This document shows positions 34,993 through 42,510 of a stretch of 64,000 bases of DNA, one piece after another. The DNA is taken from contig NZ_LR699554.1 of the NCBI RefSeq assembly GCF_902459535.1, forward strand, positions 310,001 through 374,000, read 5' to 3'. This DNA is from Paraburkholderia dioscoreae. Lineage in GTDB: Bacteria > Pseudomonadota > Gammaproteobacteria > Burkholderiales > Burkholderiaceae. A model generated the notes under the pieces. The model was not told the origin of the DNA. It did no database searches and worked only from the letters and a program-made list of their open reading frames with translations. A program made the position numbers and the translations under genes. Within the stretch, counting starts at the first letter, position 1. Every line of letters begins with the position of its first letter.

Positions 34993-35026
34993 GGGGCATC
35001 GCCGCGGCGCGCAGCGATGCCCCTTT
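34993..35026. terminator. Bidirectional terminator at the point of convergence
   Basis: Perfect 10 bp stem GGGGCATCGC / GCGATGCCCC (34993-35002 and 35014-35023) followed by TTT on the plus strand. It sits between the etfA stop and the MBL-hydrolase stop, where the two arms of the island meet. Confidence 0.7.
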
Positions 35027-35032
35027 GCATTG

Positions 35033-36109
35033 TTACGACACCAGCGAATACCAGTTCGTCCCATCATCGCGAAGTTCGCGTTGAACTTCGCCACGTCCGA
35101 TCAGATAGTTCAGGCATGCCAGGCTTTCACCCGTCGCGAGGCTCATTTGCGACATATCCTCTTCGCCGACCTTGCGCGCAAATAGCGCCCCGAACACGTC
35201 GACGGCGCGCCGAGGTTCGCCGAGCGCTTGCCGCAACCGGTCGAGGCTGCGATCCTGGCTGCGTCGCAGATGATCCAGCCGCGCGTGCAGGCCGTGGAAG
35301 CAGTCGTTATGGGCCGGCAGCACGAGCACGTCGTCCGGAACCTGCTCCTTCAGCTTTGCAATCGACGCATACCAGCCCGCCATCGGATTGGCGTCCGGTT
35401 CGAGCGGATACACCGATACATTCGATGAGATTCGCGGCAGTACCTGGTCGCCGGAAATGAACAACTTCAGTTCGGGACAATACAGACACGCGTGCTCAGG
35501 CGAATGGCCGGTGCCGACGATCACACGCCACGCGTGCCGGCCAATCGCGATTTCCTCCGCGTCATGCAGGCGCCGGAAGCTGTCCGGCAGTGCGTGAATA
35601 TGCTGCCCGAAGCGGCCGAAGCGTGCGCGATAGACCTCGATTGCCGCCGTGCTCCAGCCTGCGCGACGGTAGAAGTCCACGCCGTCGGCGGGCGCCTCGC
35701 GACCGGTGTCCGACGCGGCAACACGGCAATTGAGGTATTCGAGGCGCGTCATCCACAGCCGACAGTCGAAAGTCCGCGTGAGCCAGCCCGCCATGCCCAC
35801 GTGATCGGGGTGCATATGCGTGACGAAAACGCGCGTGACAGGGCGCGTCAGCGAAGACTCGCTGCAAAAGCGGCGCCATAAGGCTGTTGCCGCATCCGTG
35901 CGCGCGCCTGTGTCGACGATAGCGCAGCCTTCGCCGTCCGCGATCGTCCACACGTTGATGTGGTCGAGCGAGTAGGGCAGCGGCATGCGAATCCAGCGCA
36001 CGCCTGGCGCCACCTCCAGCGCGTTTCCGCAGGTTGGAGGCGGATCGAAGGGATAGCTCACGGAAGGCGGCGCATTGCCGGCTTGCGTGACGAGGGTGTG
36101 ATCGGTCAT
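35033..36109 (-). CDS. Metallo-beta-lactamase-fold hydrolase
   Basis: 358 aa. The zinc motif is FVTHMHPDHVGMAGW, with later His in GTGHSPEHACLYC and the Asp in LFISGDQVLPRISSNVS. It has a C-terminal helical extension ending in RGEVQRELRDDGTNWYSL. Related two-domain MBL proteins act on thioesters or lactones (CoA-thioester hydrolase-like). A GGAGCCAAACCAACC ribosome site precedes ATG 36109. It is the last gene of the minus arm, but a perfect hairpin at 36201-36230 separates it from the SDR upstream, so its level may be reduced. Confidence 0.86.
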   Translation of the reverse strand: MTDHTLVTQAGNAPPSVSYPFDPPPTCGNALEVAPGVRWIRMPLPYSLDHINVWTIADGEGCAIVDTGARTDAATALWRRFCSESSLTRPVTRVFVTHMHPDHVGMAGWLTRTFDCRLWMTRLEYLNCRVAASDTGREAPADGVDFYRRAGWSTAAIEVYRARFGRFGQHIHALPDSFRRLHDAEEIAIGRHAWRVIVGTGHSPEHACLYCPELKLFISGDQVLPRISSNVSVYPLEPDANPMAGWYASIAKLKEQVPDDVLVLPAHNDCFHGLHARLDHLRRSQDRSLDRLRQALGEPRRAVDVFGALFARKVGEEDMSQMSLATGESLACLNYLIGRGEVQRELRDDGTNWYSLVS

Positions 36110-36200
36110 GGTTGGTTTGGCTCCGGAAGGCATCGGCCAACTGACGAGGCGAGTGGGCGGCGGCGCGAAGCCTGCGCGCCCGGTAGTCGAAAAGTGCAAA

Positions 36201-36230
36201 CGCCGGCATGCGGTTCGACGCATGCCGGCG
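36201..36230 (-). terminator. Hairpin terminator or attenuator between SDR and MBL hydrolase
   Basis: Perfect 12 bp stem CGCCGGCATGCG / CGCATGCCGGCG with a 6 nt loop. Read on the minus strand it is followed by TTTGCACTTTT, fitting an intrinsic terminator in the direction of the minus arm. Confidence 0.7.
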
Positions 36231-36267
36231 AAGACAGGATCCCGGTGGAACGCCGGGACCACGTGAA

Positions 36268-37092
36268 CTACTGCAGATTACCCGCGACCGCGATGGTTTG
36301 ACCGGTGATGTAGTTCGATTCGGGCGAGCAGAACAGGTAGACGCCGCCCGCTGCTTCTTCGGGCGTGCCGCCGCGACCGAGCGGATTGCGCTGCGCGTGC
36401 ATCTTGAGGGCCTCGGGATTGACGCCCACTCGAATGTCGCGTCCTTCGATCTTCACGGTCGCGCCCGCATGCGCATCGGCGGTCGTCATGCGGGTATGGA
36501 TCAGGCCGAACGCGACGCAGTTGACGTTGACGTTGAAGCGCCCCCACTCACGGCTCAGTGCGCGCGTCATGCCGATCACGCCGGCCTTGGCCGACGAGTA
36601 GTTCATCTGTCCGGCGTTGCCGTTGAGTGCGGAGGTCGACGAGATGTTGACGATCTTGCGGTACACGTCGCGGCCGGCCTCCTTGTCGGCGGCGTGAAGG
36701 GCTTTCACATGCGGATAGGCGGCGCGCAGGATGCGGAACGGCGCGGTCATGTGGCAGTCGATGATTGCGTACCACTGTTCGTCGGTCATCTTCTGGATCA
36801 CGTCGTCCCACGTGTAACCCGCATTGTTGACGATGATGTCGATGCCCTTGTACGTGCTCATCGCCGTATTGATGAAGCGATCGGCGAAGTCCGGCGAGCC
36901 CACGTTGCCGACGCAGGCCACGGCTTCCGTGCCCATTTTCCTCAATGCTTCGACCGTTTCGTGCGCCGGGTCGGCGTCGAGGTCGTTAATGACGAGGCGT
37001 GCGCCTTCGCTCGCCAGTTTCTCGGCGATCGCACGGCCGATGCCGCGACCCGAACCGGTGACGAGCGCCACTTTGCCGTCAAGCTTTCCCAT
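36268..37092 (-). CDS. SDR oxidoreductase, probable 3-hydroxyacyl-CoA dehydrogenase
   Basis: 274 aa short-chain dehydrogenase. It has TGSGRGIGRAIAEKL (NAD-binding), VINDLDADP, DIIVNNAGYTWDDVIQKM and the catalytic Ser with Tyr-x3-Lys in NYSSAKAG. It ends with FCSPESNYITGQTIAVAGN. It is related to FabG/MFE-2-type dehydrogenases and is the minus-arm counterpart of the SDR at 24579-25514. It lies 25 bp after the MaoC gene on the same strand. Substrate inferred from context. Confidence 0.88.
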   Translation of the reverse strand: MGKLDGKVALVTGSGRGIGRAIAEKLASEGARLVINDLDADPAHETVEALRKMGTEAVACVGNVGSPDFADRFINTAMSTYKGIDIIVNNAGYTWDDVIQKMTDEQWYAIIDCHMTAPFRILRAAYPHVKALHAADKEAGRDVYRKIVNISSTSALNGNAGQMNYSSAKAGVIGMTRALSREWGRFNVNVNCVAFGLIHTRMTTADAHAGATVKIEGRDIRVGVNPEALKMHAQRNPLGRGGTPEEAAGGVYLFCSPESNYITGQTIAVAGNLQ

Positions 37093-37117
37093 TTCCTGTC
37101 TCCTTGATTGATACGGA

Positions 37118-37534
37118 TTACAAGGCGATCACAGCGTCGCCGAGGACGCGCGGTTCGCCATATTGATTGGCCGTTTGAATCTCCACTTTCACGCGGCGCT
37201 CGCCTTCGGCCTCGAACTTCTCGACGACCCGGCCACTGCACGTGATCCGGTGTCCGAGATGCGTGATGCCGACAAAGCGCACGCCGAATTGCCGCAGTTG
37301 CCGCTGATCGACCCAGGCGTTCAGCAAACGGCCGAGGTACGCCATCGACAGCATGCCGTGAGCGAATACGTCCGGCATGCCGCTGCGGCGCGCGAAGTCG
37401 AGGTCGATGTGGACCGCGTTGTGATCGCCCGAAGCGCCGGCAAAGAGCGCTAGCGTCGTGCGGTCGATGGGCGCGAGCGTCAGCGGCGGCAGCGTGTCGC
37501 CGACCTTGACCTCGTTGAAGCTCGATGTGCTCAT
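37118..37534 (-). CDS. MaoC-type (R)-specific enoyl-CoA hydratase
   Basis: 138 aa hot-dog-fold hydratase. The catalytic pair is in SGDHNAVHID (Asp and His five residues apart), followed by MPDVFAHGMLSMAYLGRLL. It hydrates trans-2-enoyl-CoA to (3R)-hydroxyacyl-CoA, the substrate of MFE-2-type dehydrogenases. It is adjacent (12 bp) to a second hot-dog protein with the FAS1/MaoC N-type half; such pairs often form one heterodimeric hydratase, as in sterol side-chain catabolism of actinobacteria. Confidence 0.88.
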   Translation of the reverse strand: MSTSSFNEVKVGDTLPPLTLAPIDRTTLALFAGASGDHNAVHIDLDFARRSGMPDVFAHGMLSMAYLGRLLNAWVDQRQLRQFGVRFVGITHLGHRITCSGRVVEKFEAEGERRVKVEIQTANQYGEPRVLGDAVIAL

Positions 37535-37546
37535 TCGTGTCTCCTC

Positions 37547-37987
37547 TCAGCCGTTGCGGTGTACCAGCACGCTGCGCATGTCGGCCACATGCTCGCCTTT
37601 CTGGTTGGTCACGCGTGTCTCGCGCACCACGAAATCGAGTGCGCCGCCTTTCTTGTCGTAAATGTCGGCGATGCGGCATTCGAACAGCAGCACGTCGCCG
37701 GCGTAGGCCATCCGGTGATAGGTGAATGACTGTTCACCGTGCAGAATGCGCGCGACCTGAATGCCGATCTCGTCGCGCCAGCTTTTGTCCGGCTGCTCCA
37801 GTTCGAGTGAGAACAGAAAGGTGGGCGGCAAGGGCAGATTCGGGTGGCCCGCGTCGCGGGCCGCGGATTCGTCGAAGTAGACCGGGTTGGTTTCGCCGGT
37901 TGCCTTGGCGAAGAATCGCAACCGACCCGCTTCGGCCACGGTGCGAAACGCGGGAATCACTTTGCCGATGTGTTTTTTATCGATCAT
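37547..37987 (-). CDS. MaoC N-terminal-like (FAS1-type) dehydratase subunit
   Basis: 146 aa hot-dog protein beginning MIDKKHIGKVIPAFRTVAEA and containing FFAKATGETNPVYFDESAAR, PPTFLFSLELEQPD and HGEQSFTYHRMAYAGDVLLF. It lacks the strict Asp-x4-His of the partner, which fits a non-catalytic or substrate-binding half of a heteromeric hydratase. ATG 37987 follows CGGAGTGCCCGAC; a GTG nine bases earlier is less likely. It sits between the thiolase and the MaoC gene. Confidence 0.87.
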   Translation of the reverse strand: MIDKKHIGKVIPAFRTVAEAGRLRFFAKATGETNPVYFDESAARDAGHPNLPLPPTFLFSLELEQPDKSWRDEIGIQVARILHGEQSFTYHRMAYAGDVLLFECRIADIYDKKGGALDFVVRETRVTNQKGEHVADMRSVLVHRNG

Positions 37988-38014
37988 GTCGGGCACTCCG
38001 TGGGAAGCGGCGCA

Positions 38015-39199
38015 TCAGGCGGCCTTGTAGACGGTCGTGACGCACGCTCCGCCGAGTCCCAGATTGTGAGCAAGCGCGACCTTCGCGCCTTCCACCTGGC
38101 GTTGCTCGGCAGTGCCGCGCAATTGATGCGTCAGTTCGTAGCACTGCGCGAGACCGGTGGCGCCCAACGGATGCCCCTTCGACAGCAAGCCGCCCGACGG
38201 GTTGACGACCCATTTGCCGCCATACGTGTTGTCGCCGTCGTTGACGAGCTTTTCAGCTTCGCCTTCCGCGCACAGACCCAGACCTTCGTAGGTCAGGAGT
38301 TCGTTCTGCGCGAAGCAGTCGTGCAGCTCGATCACGTCGATGTCTTCCGGTCCGACGCCGGCCTGCTCGTAAGCGAGCTTCGCGCCCGCCCGCGTCATGT
38401 CGAAGCCGACCACGCGGATCATGTCGCGCGTGTCGTAGGTGCTGGGCTGGTCGGTGGTCAACGACTGGCCGGCGATCAGCACATCCGTGCGCAAGCCGCG
38501 CTTGCGGGCGAATTCCTCCGACACCACGATTGCCGCGGCTGCGCCGCAGGTCGGCGGGCAGGCCATCAGACGCGTGAGCACGCCTTCCCAGATCATTGGC
38601 GACGCCAGCACCTCTTCCGGCGTCACGACAGTGCGGAACACGGCGAGGGGATTGCGCGCGGCATGCTGGCTGGCCTTCGCGCGAATCTTCGCGAACGTTT
38701 CGAGCTTCGTGCCGTACTTTTCCATGTGGGCGCGGCCAGCGCCGCTGAACTGGCGAATCGCGCCCGGCAGGTCGGTGCGGTCCACCAGTTCGTTGACCAG
38801 ATTCAGCGCGCGTTCGAGCGCTGGCGCACGATCGCTCCACTTCGACGACAGCGCGCCCGGCTGCATGAATTCGAAACCCACCGCGAGCGCGCAATCGACC
38901 GCGCCGCTTTGCACGGCCTGACGCGCAAGGAACAAGGCCGACGAACCCGTCGCGCAGTTGTTGTTCACGTTGATGACAGGAATGCCGGTCATGCCGACGT
39001 GATAGAGCGCTTTCTGACCACAGGTCGAATCGCCATACACATAGCCGGCGTAGGCCTGCTGCACGTCCGCGTAATCGATTCCGGCATCGGCCAGTGCTTC
39101 GCGCACGGCGCCCGCGCCCATCACGTCGTAGGGGTCGCTGGTTCCGGGCTTTTTGAACGGAATCATGCCGACGCCGGCGACGAACACGTTACGAGTCAT
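38015..39199 (-). CDS. SCPx-type thiolase, second copy
   Basis: 394 aa paralogue of the thiolase at 23318-24505. The active-site Cys is in VNNNCATGSSAL, then ELHDCFAQNE and GGLLSKGHPLGATGLAQ. It ends LGLGGACVTTVYKAA. ATG 39199 gives MTRNVFVAGVGMIPFKKPG, which aligns with the start of the other copy; the frame remains open much further upstream into the dehydrogenase gene but that part is not thiolase. No SCP2 domain. It lies between acyl-CoA dehydrogenase (31 bp) and the FAS1-type hydratase (27 bp). Confidence 0.9.
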   Translation of the reverse strand: MTRNVFVAGVGMIPFKKPGTSDPYDVMGAGAVREALADAGIDYADVQQAYAGYVYGDSTCGQKALYHVGMTGIPVINVNNNCATGSSALFLARQAVQSGAVDCALAVGFEFMQPGALSSKWSDRAPALERALNLVNELVDRTDLPGAIRQFSGAGRAHMEKYGTKLETFAKIRAKASQHAARNPLAVFRTVVTPEEVLASPMIWEGVLTRLMACPPTCGAAAAIVVSEEFARKRGLRTDVLIAGQSLTTDQPSTYDTRDMIRVVGFDMTRAGAKLAYEQAGVGPEDIDVIELHDCFAQNELLTYEGLGLCAEGEAEKLVNDGDNTYGGKWVVNPSGGLLSKGHPLGATGLAQCYELTHQLRGTAEQRQVEGAKVALAHNLGLGGACVTTVYKAA

Positions 39200-39230
39200 A
39201 TCACTGCTCCTTGGAAATGGAATGTTCGAA

Positions 39231-40373
39231 TTACAGCTTGCGGGAGATGAGGTCGCGCATGACCTCGCTCGTGCCGCCATATATACGGTTGACGCGTGCG
39301 TCGGCGAACGCTCGGGCCACCGGGTACTCCAGCATGTAGCCGTAGCCGCCGTGCAGTTGCACCATGTCGTCGAGTGCCTTGCCGAGCGATTCGGTCGCGA
39401 ACAGCTTGGCGATCGCCGCTTCTTCCAGAGTGAGACGCCGGCGGCGCACGTGCTCGGCGAGGTAGTGGTCGACCAGCACGCGCACGGCGGTTGCCTGCGC
39501 CTTGATGTCGGCCAGCTTGAACTTCGTGTTCTGGAAGTCCCACACGGTCTGATTGAAGGCTCTGCGGTCCTTGACGTAGTTGATCGTGTGCTCGAGGCAG
39601 GCTTCGAGTTTTGCGGCGGCGCCGATCGCAATCGAGAGCCGCTCCTGCGGCAGTTCGCCCATCAGGTAAGCGAAGCCCTTGCCCTCTTCGCCGAGACGAT
39701 TGCTCACGGGAACGCGCACGTTGTCGAAGAACAGCTCGGCAGTGTCCTGCGAGTGCATGCCGACCTTGTCGAGCTTGCGGCCACGGCGGAACCCCTCGCG
39801 GGTCGCCTCGACGACGATCAGGCTGACGCCCCTGGAGCCTGCGCTGGGATCGGTCTTGCAGACCAGGATGATCAGATCGGCGTTCAGGCCGTTGCTGATG
39901 AAGGTCTTGCTGCCGTTGATCACGTACTCGTCGCCGTCGCGCAAGGCGGTGGTGCGTATCGCCTTCAGATCGCTGCCGGTGCCGGGCTCGGTCATGCCGA
40001 TCGCGAGGATTGCTTCGCCGGTACACGTCTTCGGCAGCCACTTCTGCTTCTGCTCCTCATTGCCGATGCGAGCGATGTATGGGGCGATGATGTCCGAGTG
40101 CACGCCGAAGCCGAGACCGCTCAGGCCGGCGCGATTCACTTCCTCGTTGAGAATCGCCGCGTGGCCGAAGTCGCCGCCGCCACCGCCGTATTCCGTCGGC
40201 AACGTGAGGCACAGCAAACCCTCGCGGCCCGCCTTTAACCATGTATCGCGGTCGACGCGGCCGGCCTTGTCCCATTCGACCTGTCTGGGAGCGCACTCCC
40301 GCTCCAGGAAGCGACGCACCGTGGTGCGCAGCATTTCATGATCGTCACGAAAAACGGTACGGGTAATTTGCAT
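39231..40373 (-). CDS. Acyl-CoA dehydrogenase, LCAD/IVD-like, second copy
   Basis: 380 aa paralogue of the dehydrogenase at 22152-23291. It starts MQITRTVFRDDHEMLRTTVR and has AIGMTEPGTGSDLKAIRT. The candidate catalytic Glu is in GELPQERLSIA, with Gly in the usual MCAD position (RIYGGTSEVMRDL). Electrons go to ETF. ATG 40373 has AGGAATTTAGTG upstream. Second enzyme gene of the minus arm, 46 bp after the ligase. Confidence 0.92.
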   Translation of the reverse strand: MQITRTVFRDDHEMLRTTVRRFLERECAPRQVEWDKAGRVDRDTWLKAGREGLLCLTLPTEYGGGGGDFGHAAILNEEVNRAGLSGLGFGVHSDIIAPYIARIGNEEQKQKWLPKTCTGEAILAIGMTEPGTGSDLKAIRTTALRDGDEYVINGSKTFISNGLNADLIILVCKTDPSAGSRGVSLIVVEATREGFRRGRKLDKVGMHSQDTAELFFDNVRVPVSNRLGEEGKGFAYLMGELPQERLSIAIGAAAKLEACLEHTINYVKDRRAFNQTVWDFQNTKFKLADIKAQATAVRVLVDHYLAEHVRRRRLTLEEAAIAKLFATESLGKALDDMVQLHGGYGYMLEYPVARAFADARVNRIYGGTSEVMRDLISRKL

Positions 40374-40419
40374 CACTAAATTCCTGAGAATGAGATCGGC
40401 ATAAGGTCGGCGGACGGTG

Positions 40420-42300
40420 TTATCGCGCGCGGGCGATATGCACCGCAGGTTCTGGATGGTAGAGCTGTTCGATCAGATGGGCGCGGCGCGCGCGGGTCAC
40501 GGCCTGATTCACGTAGCCTTTTTCGGCGATTTCATTGGCGTCGATCGAAGGAGGCTCGGCCATCAGCATCACGCGTTCGATCGTCCGGCTGGCGCCGCCG
40601 CCCTGGTGGCCGGCGAGACGTTCGCGCAGCGCGGCGACCACGACCGGATGCTCGACCAGCGCCGCCGCTTCGAGCTCGGCGAGTTCGGGTGCGAGGCGCC
40701 GGCAGGCAGCCACGTTCGGCCAGGCGAGCGCCGCGAGAAATTCGTGGTCGTGGCCGCAGATCACCGCGTCTGAGATGAGCGGGGCGCACAGGTCGAGCAA
40801 GCCGAGCCGGACCGCGCCGGTTCGCACCCAGGTGCCGTTCGTCAGCTTGAAGTCTTCGACCACCCGCCCGGCGAAGAGCAGGCCCTCGGCCGGGTTTTCC
40901 GGATTCGCGAGGCGCACGGCATCGCCCAGGCGGAAGTAGCCTTCCTCGTCGAAAGCGGCGGCGGTGAGCACTGCATTGCCGATGTAGCCGGCAAACACAT
41001 TCGCGCCGCGCATGCGGATTTCGTAGCGGCCGTCGCCGCCTTCGAGCGGCAGGAGCTTCACTTCGGAGCCCGGCACCGGGCCGCCGATGTTGCCGAGATC
41101 CGTTGCGGGCCAGCCGCAATAGGTGCCCATGCCGCTCGTCTCGGTGCAGGCGAGGCCCGTCGAGAAGACGATGCGTTTGCCGATCGTCTCCACCGCCACA
41201 CGCTGGATACGGTGCCACACGTCTGTCGGCAAACTTGCGCCGCCGTAGCCGAAATACTGCACATTGGCGAACAGGCTGCGGGCGAGCACGGGGTCGCGTT
41301 CGAGTTCGCCTGCCAGCACGGCCCATGCGGACGGAACGCTGGTGAAAACCGTAGGCGACACTTCACGCAGGTTGCGAACGGTGCGCTCGATCAGACCGGG
41401 CAGCGGGCGGCCGTCATCGATATAGTGAGTCGCGCCGAATTGTACGGAGCGCCCGATGTTCAGGACGCCGCCGAGGCCGTGATGCCACGGCAGCCAGTCG
41501 AGAAACACCGGCTGCGATTCCCGCAGCCAGCCGAGATTGTCGGCGTAATAGGCGGCGACTGCCCTGAGGTTGCTATAAGCAAGCGGCACGCCTTTCGGCG
41601 TTCCGGTCGAGCCCGACGTGAAGAGGACGCGGACGGTATCGCTCTTGCGGATGGCGGCATGCGCCGCGGCAACGGCGGCGGCGCGCGCTGGGGTCATGTC
41701 GGCGGCAAGCAGGTCGGCCCATGCGTGTTGGGAGAGTTGGACGTTGCGTGCGGCGATGACAGGCGTTGCCGCCAATTCGTCGATTGCGAGCGCGCGTTCG
41801 AATGCTGCCGCATCCTGCACGAACACGGCCGCAGGCGGCACCAGTTCGAGCACGCCTTTCAGGCGTGCGAAATTTTTGCTGAGCGTGGAGTAGGCCGGCG
41901 AAACCGGTGCGGCAGGAATCCCTACATACTCGGCTGCGAGCAGAAGTACCGCCTGTTCGATCGAATTGCCCGAGAGCAGGACTAGCGGGCGCTGCTGGCC
42001 GAGGCCCATCTCCAGCAAGCAGGCAGCCACCGTTTGCAACTGATGCCACAGTTCGCGCCAGCTGATCGTGCGCCAGGCACCGCTGCTGTCGCGTTCGCAG
42101 AATGCCAGACTATCGCCGCGGCGCTCGGCCCATTCGGGGACGAACGCCGCGAAGCTGTTCTGCGCGATGTCGGGCGGCGGACTGGCGGAGCTCAGCATCA
42201 ACGTGCCGTCGGGGCGGCGTTCGACGAGCGGGCGCCGTTCCGGAAAGCGTACGGGACGGTAAGGGGCTGCGGTGTATTCACTAGCCATGAGCGTAGTCAT
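40420..42300 (-). CDS. Feruloyl-CoA-synthase-like AMP-forming CoA ligase
   Basis: 626 aa, longer than usual acyl-CoA synthetases. It resembles feruloyl-CoA synthases in MGLGQQRPLVLLSGNSIEQA and in IPAAPVSPAYSTLSKNFARL. A3 motif LFTSGSTGTPKGVPLAYSNL; A5-like TGLACTETSGMGTYCG; A8-like GLLFAGRVVEDFKLTNGTWV; a late Lys (ANEIAEKGYVNQ). It may activate an aromatic or bulky cyclic acid, though the family is broad. ATG 42300 follows CAGGAGACAAGCGTA; the frame start at 42342 has none. It is the first enzyme gene of the minus arm under operator C. Confidence 0.88.
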   Translation of the reverse strand: MTTLMASEYTAAPYRPVRFPERRPLVERRPDGTLMLSSASPPPDIAQNSFAAFVPEWAERRGDSLAFCERDSSGAWRTISWRELWHQLQTVAACLLEMGLGQQRPLVLLSGNSIEQAVLLLAAEYVGIPAAPVSPAYSTLSKNFARLKGVLELVPPAAVFVQDAAAFERALAIDELAATPVIAARNVQLSQHAWADLLAADMTPARAAAVAAAHAAIRKSDTVRVLFTSGSTGTPKGVPLAYSNLRAVAAYYADNLGWLRESQPVFLDWLPWHHGLGGVLNIGRSVQFGATHYIDDGRPLPGLIERTVRNLREVSPTVFTSVPSAWAVLAGELERDPVLARSLFANVQYFGYGGASLPTDVWHRIQRVAVETIGKRIVFSTGLACTETSGMGTYCGWPATDLGNIGGPVPGSEVKLLPLEGGDGRYEIRMRGANVFAGYIGNAVLTAAAFDEEGYFRLGDAVRLANPENPAEGLLFAGRVVEDFKLTNGTWVRTGAVRLGLLDLCAPLISDAVICGHDHEFLAALAWPNVAACRRLAPELAELEAAALVEHPVVVAALRERLAGHQGGGASRTIERVMLMAEPPSIDANEIAEKGYVNQAVTRARRAHLIEQLYHPEPAVHIARAR

Positions 42301-42429
42301 TACGCTTGTCTCCTGAGCTTCAGCGCGCGCGACGGCGCGCACCGGCGTTGGTTGTGTGAGGCGCGCCTGCCGTGAACGGCTGCGCGACCCCTTGACTTAT
42401 AGGATAGTGGCTCGTGGCCAGGAGCGAAC

Positions 42430-42447
42430 CACCCGAGGTGGGTAGCG
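42430..42447 (-). promoter_or_regulatory. Island operator, site C
   Basis: CCACCC-GAGGT-GGGTAGC in the 210 bp gap between LAL regulator 2 and the ligase, 129 bp upstream of the ligase start on the minus strand. An isolated left half, CCACCC, is seen again at about 42477-42482. Confidence 0.55.
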
Positions 42448-42510
42448 AGGAGGGATGGAGCAGAACGGTGAGGAACCACCCGTGCCGAGCACGCGAAGAC
42501 GTGGGGTGCG

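Noticed and set aside
37844..39250. 468 aa open frame on the plus strand over the thiolase and MaoC genes
   Set aside because: Antisense shadow of minus-strand genes; its composition (Arg/Ala/His/Val-rich) is that of an opposite frame in GC-rich DNA, and it has no domain.
39200..39631. Upstream extension of the second thiolase frame
   Set aside because: It lies inside the acyl-CoA dehydrogenase gene in another frame and lacks thiolase sequence.
42477..42482. Eighth operator-like CCACCC near site C
   Set aside because: Only the left half is present; no GGGTRG at the right spacing.
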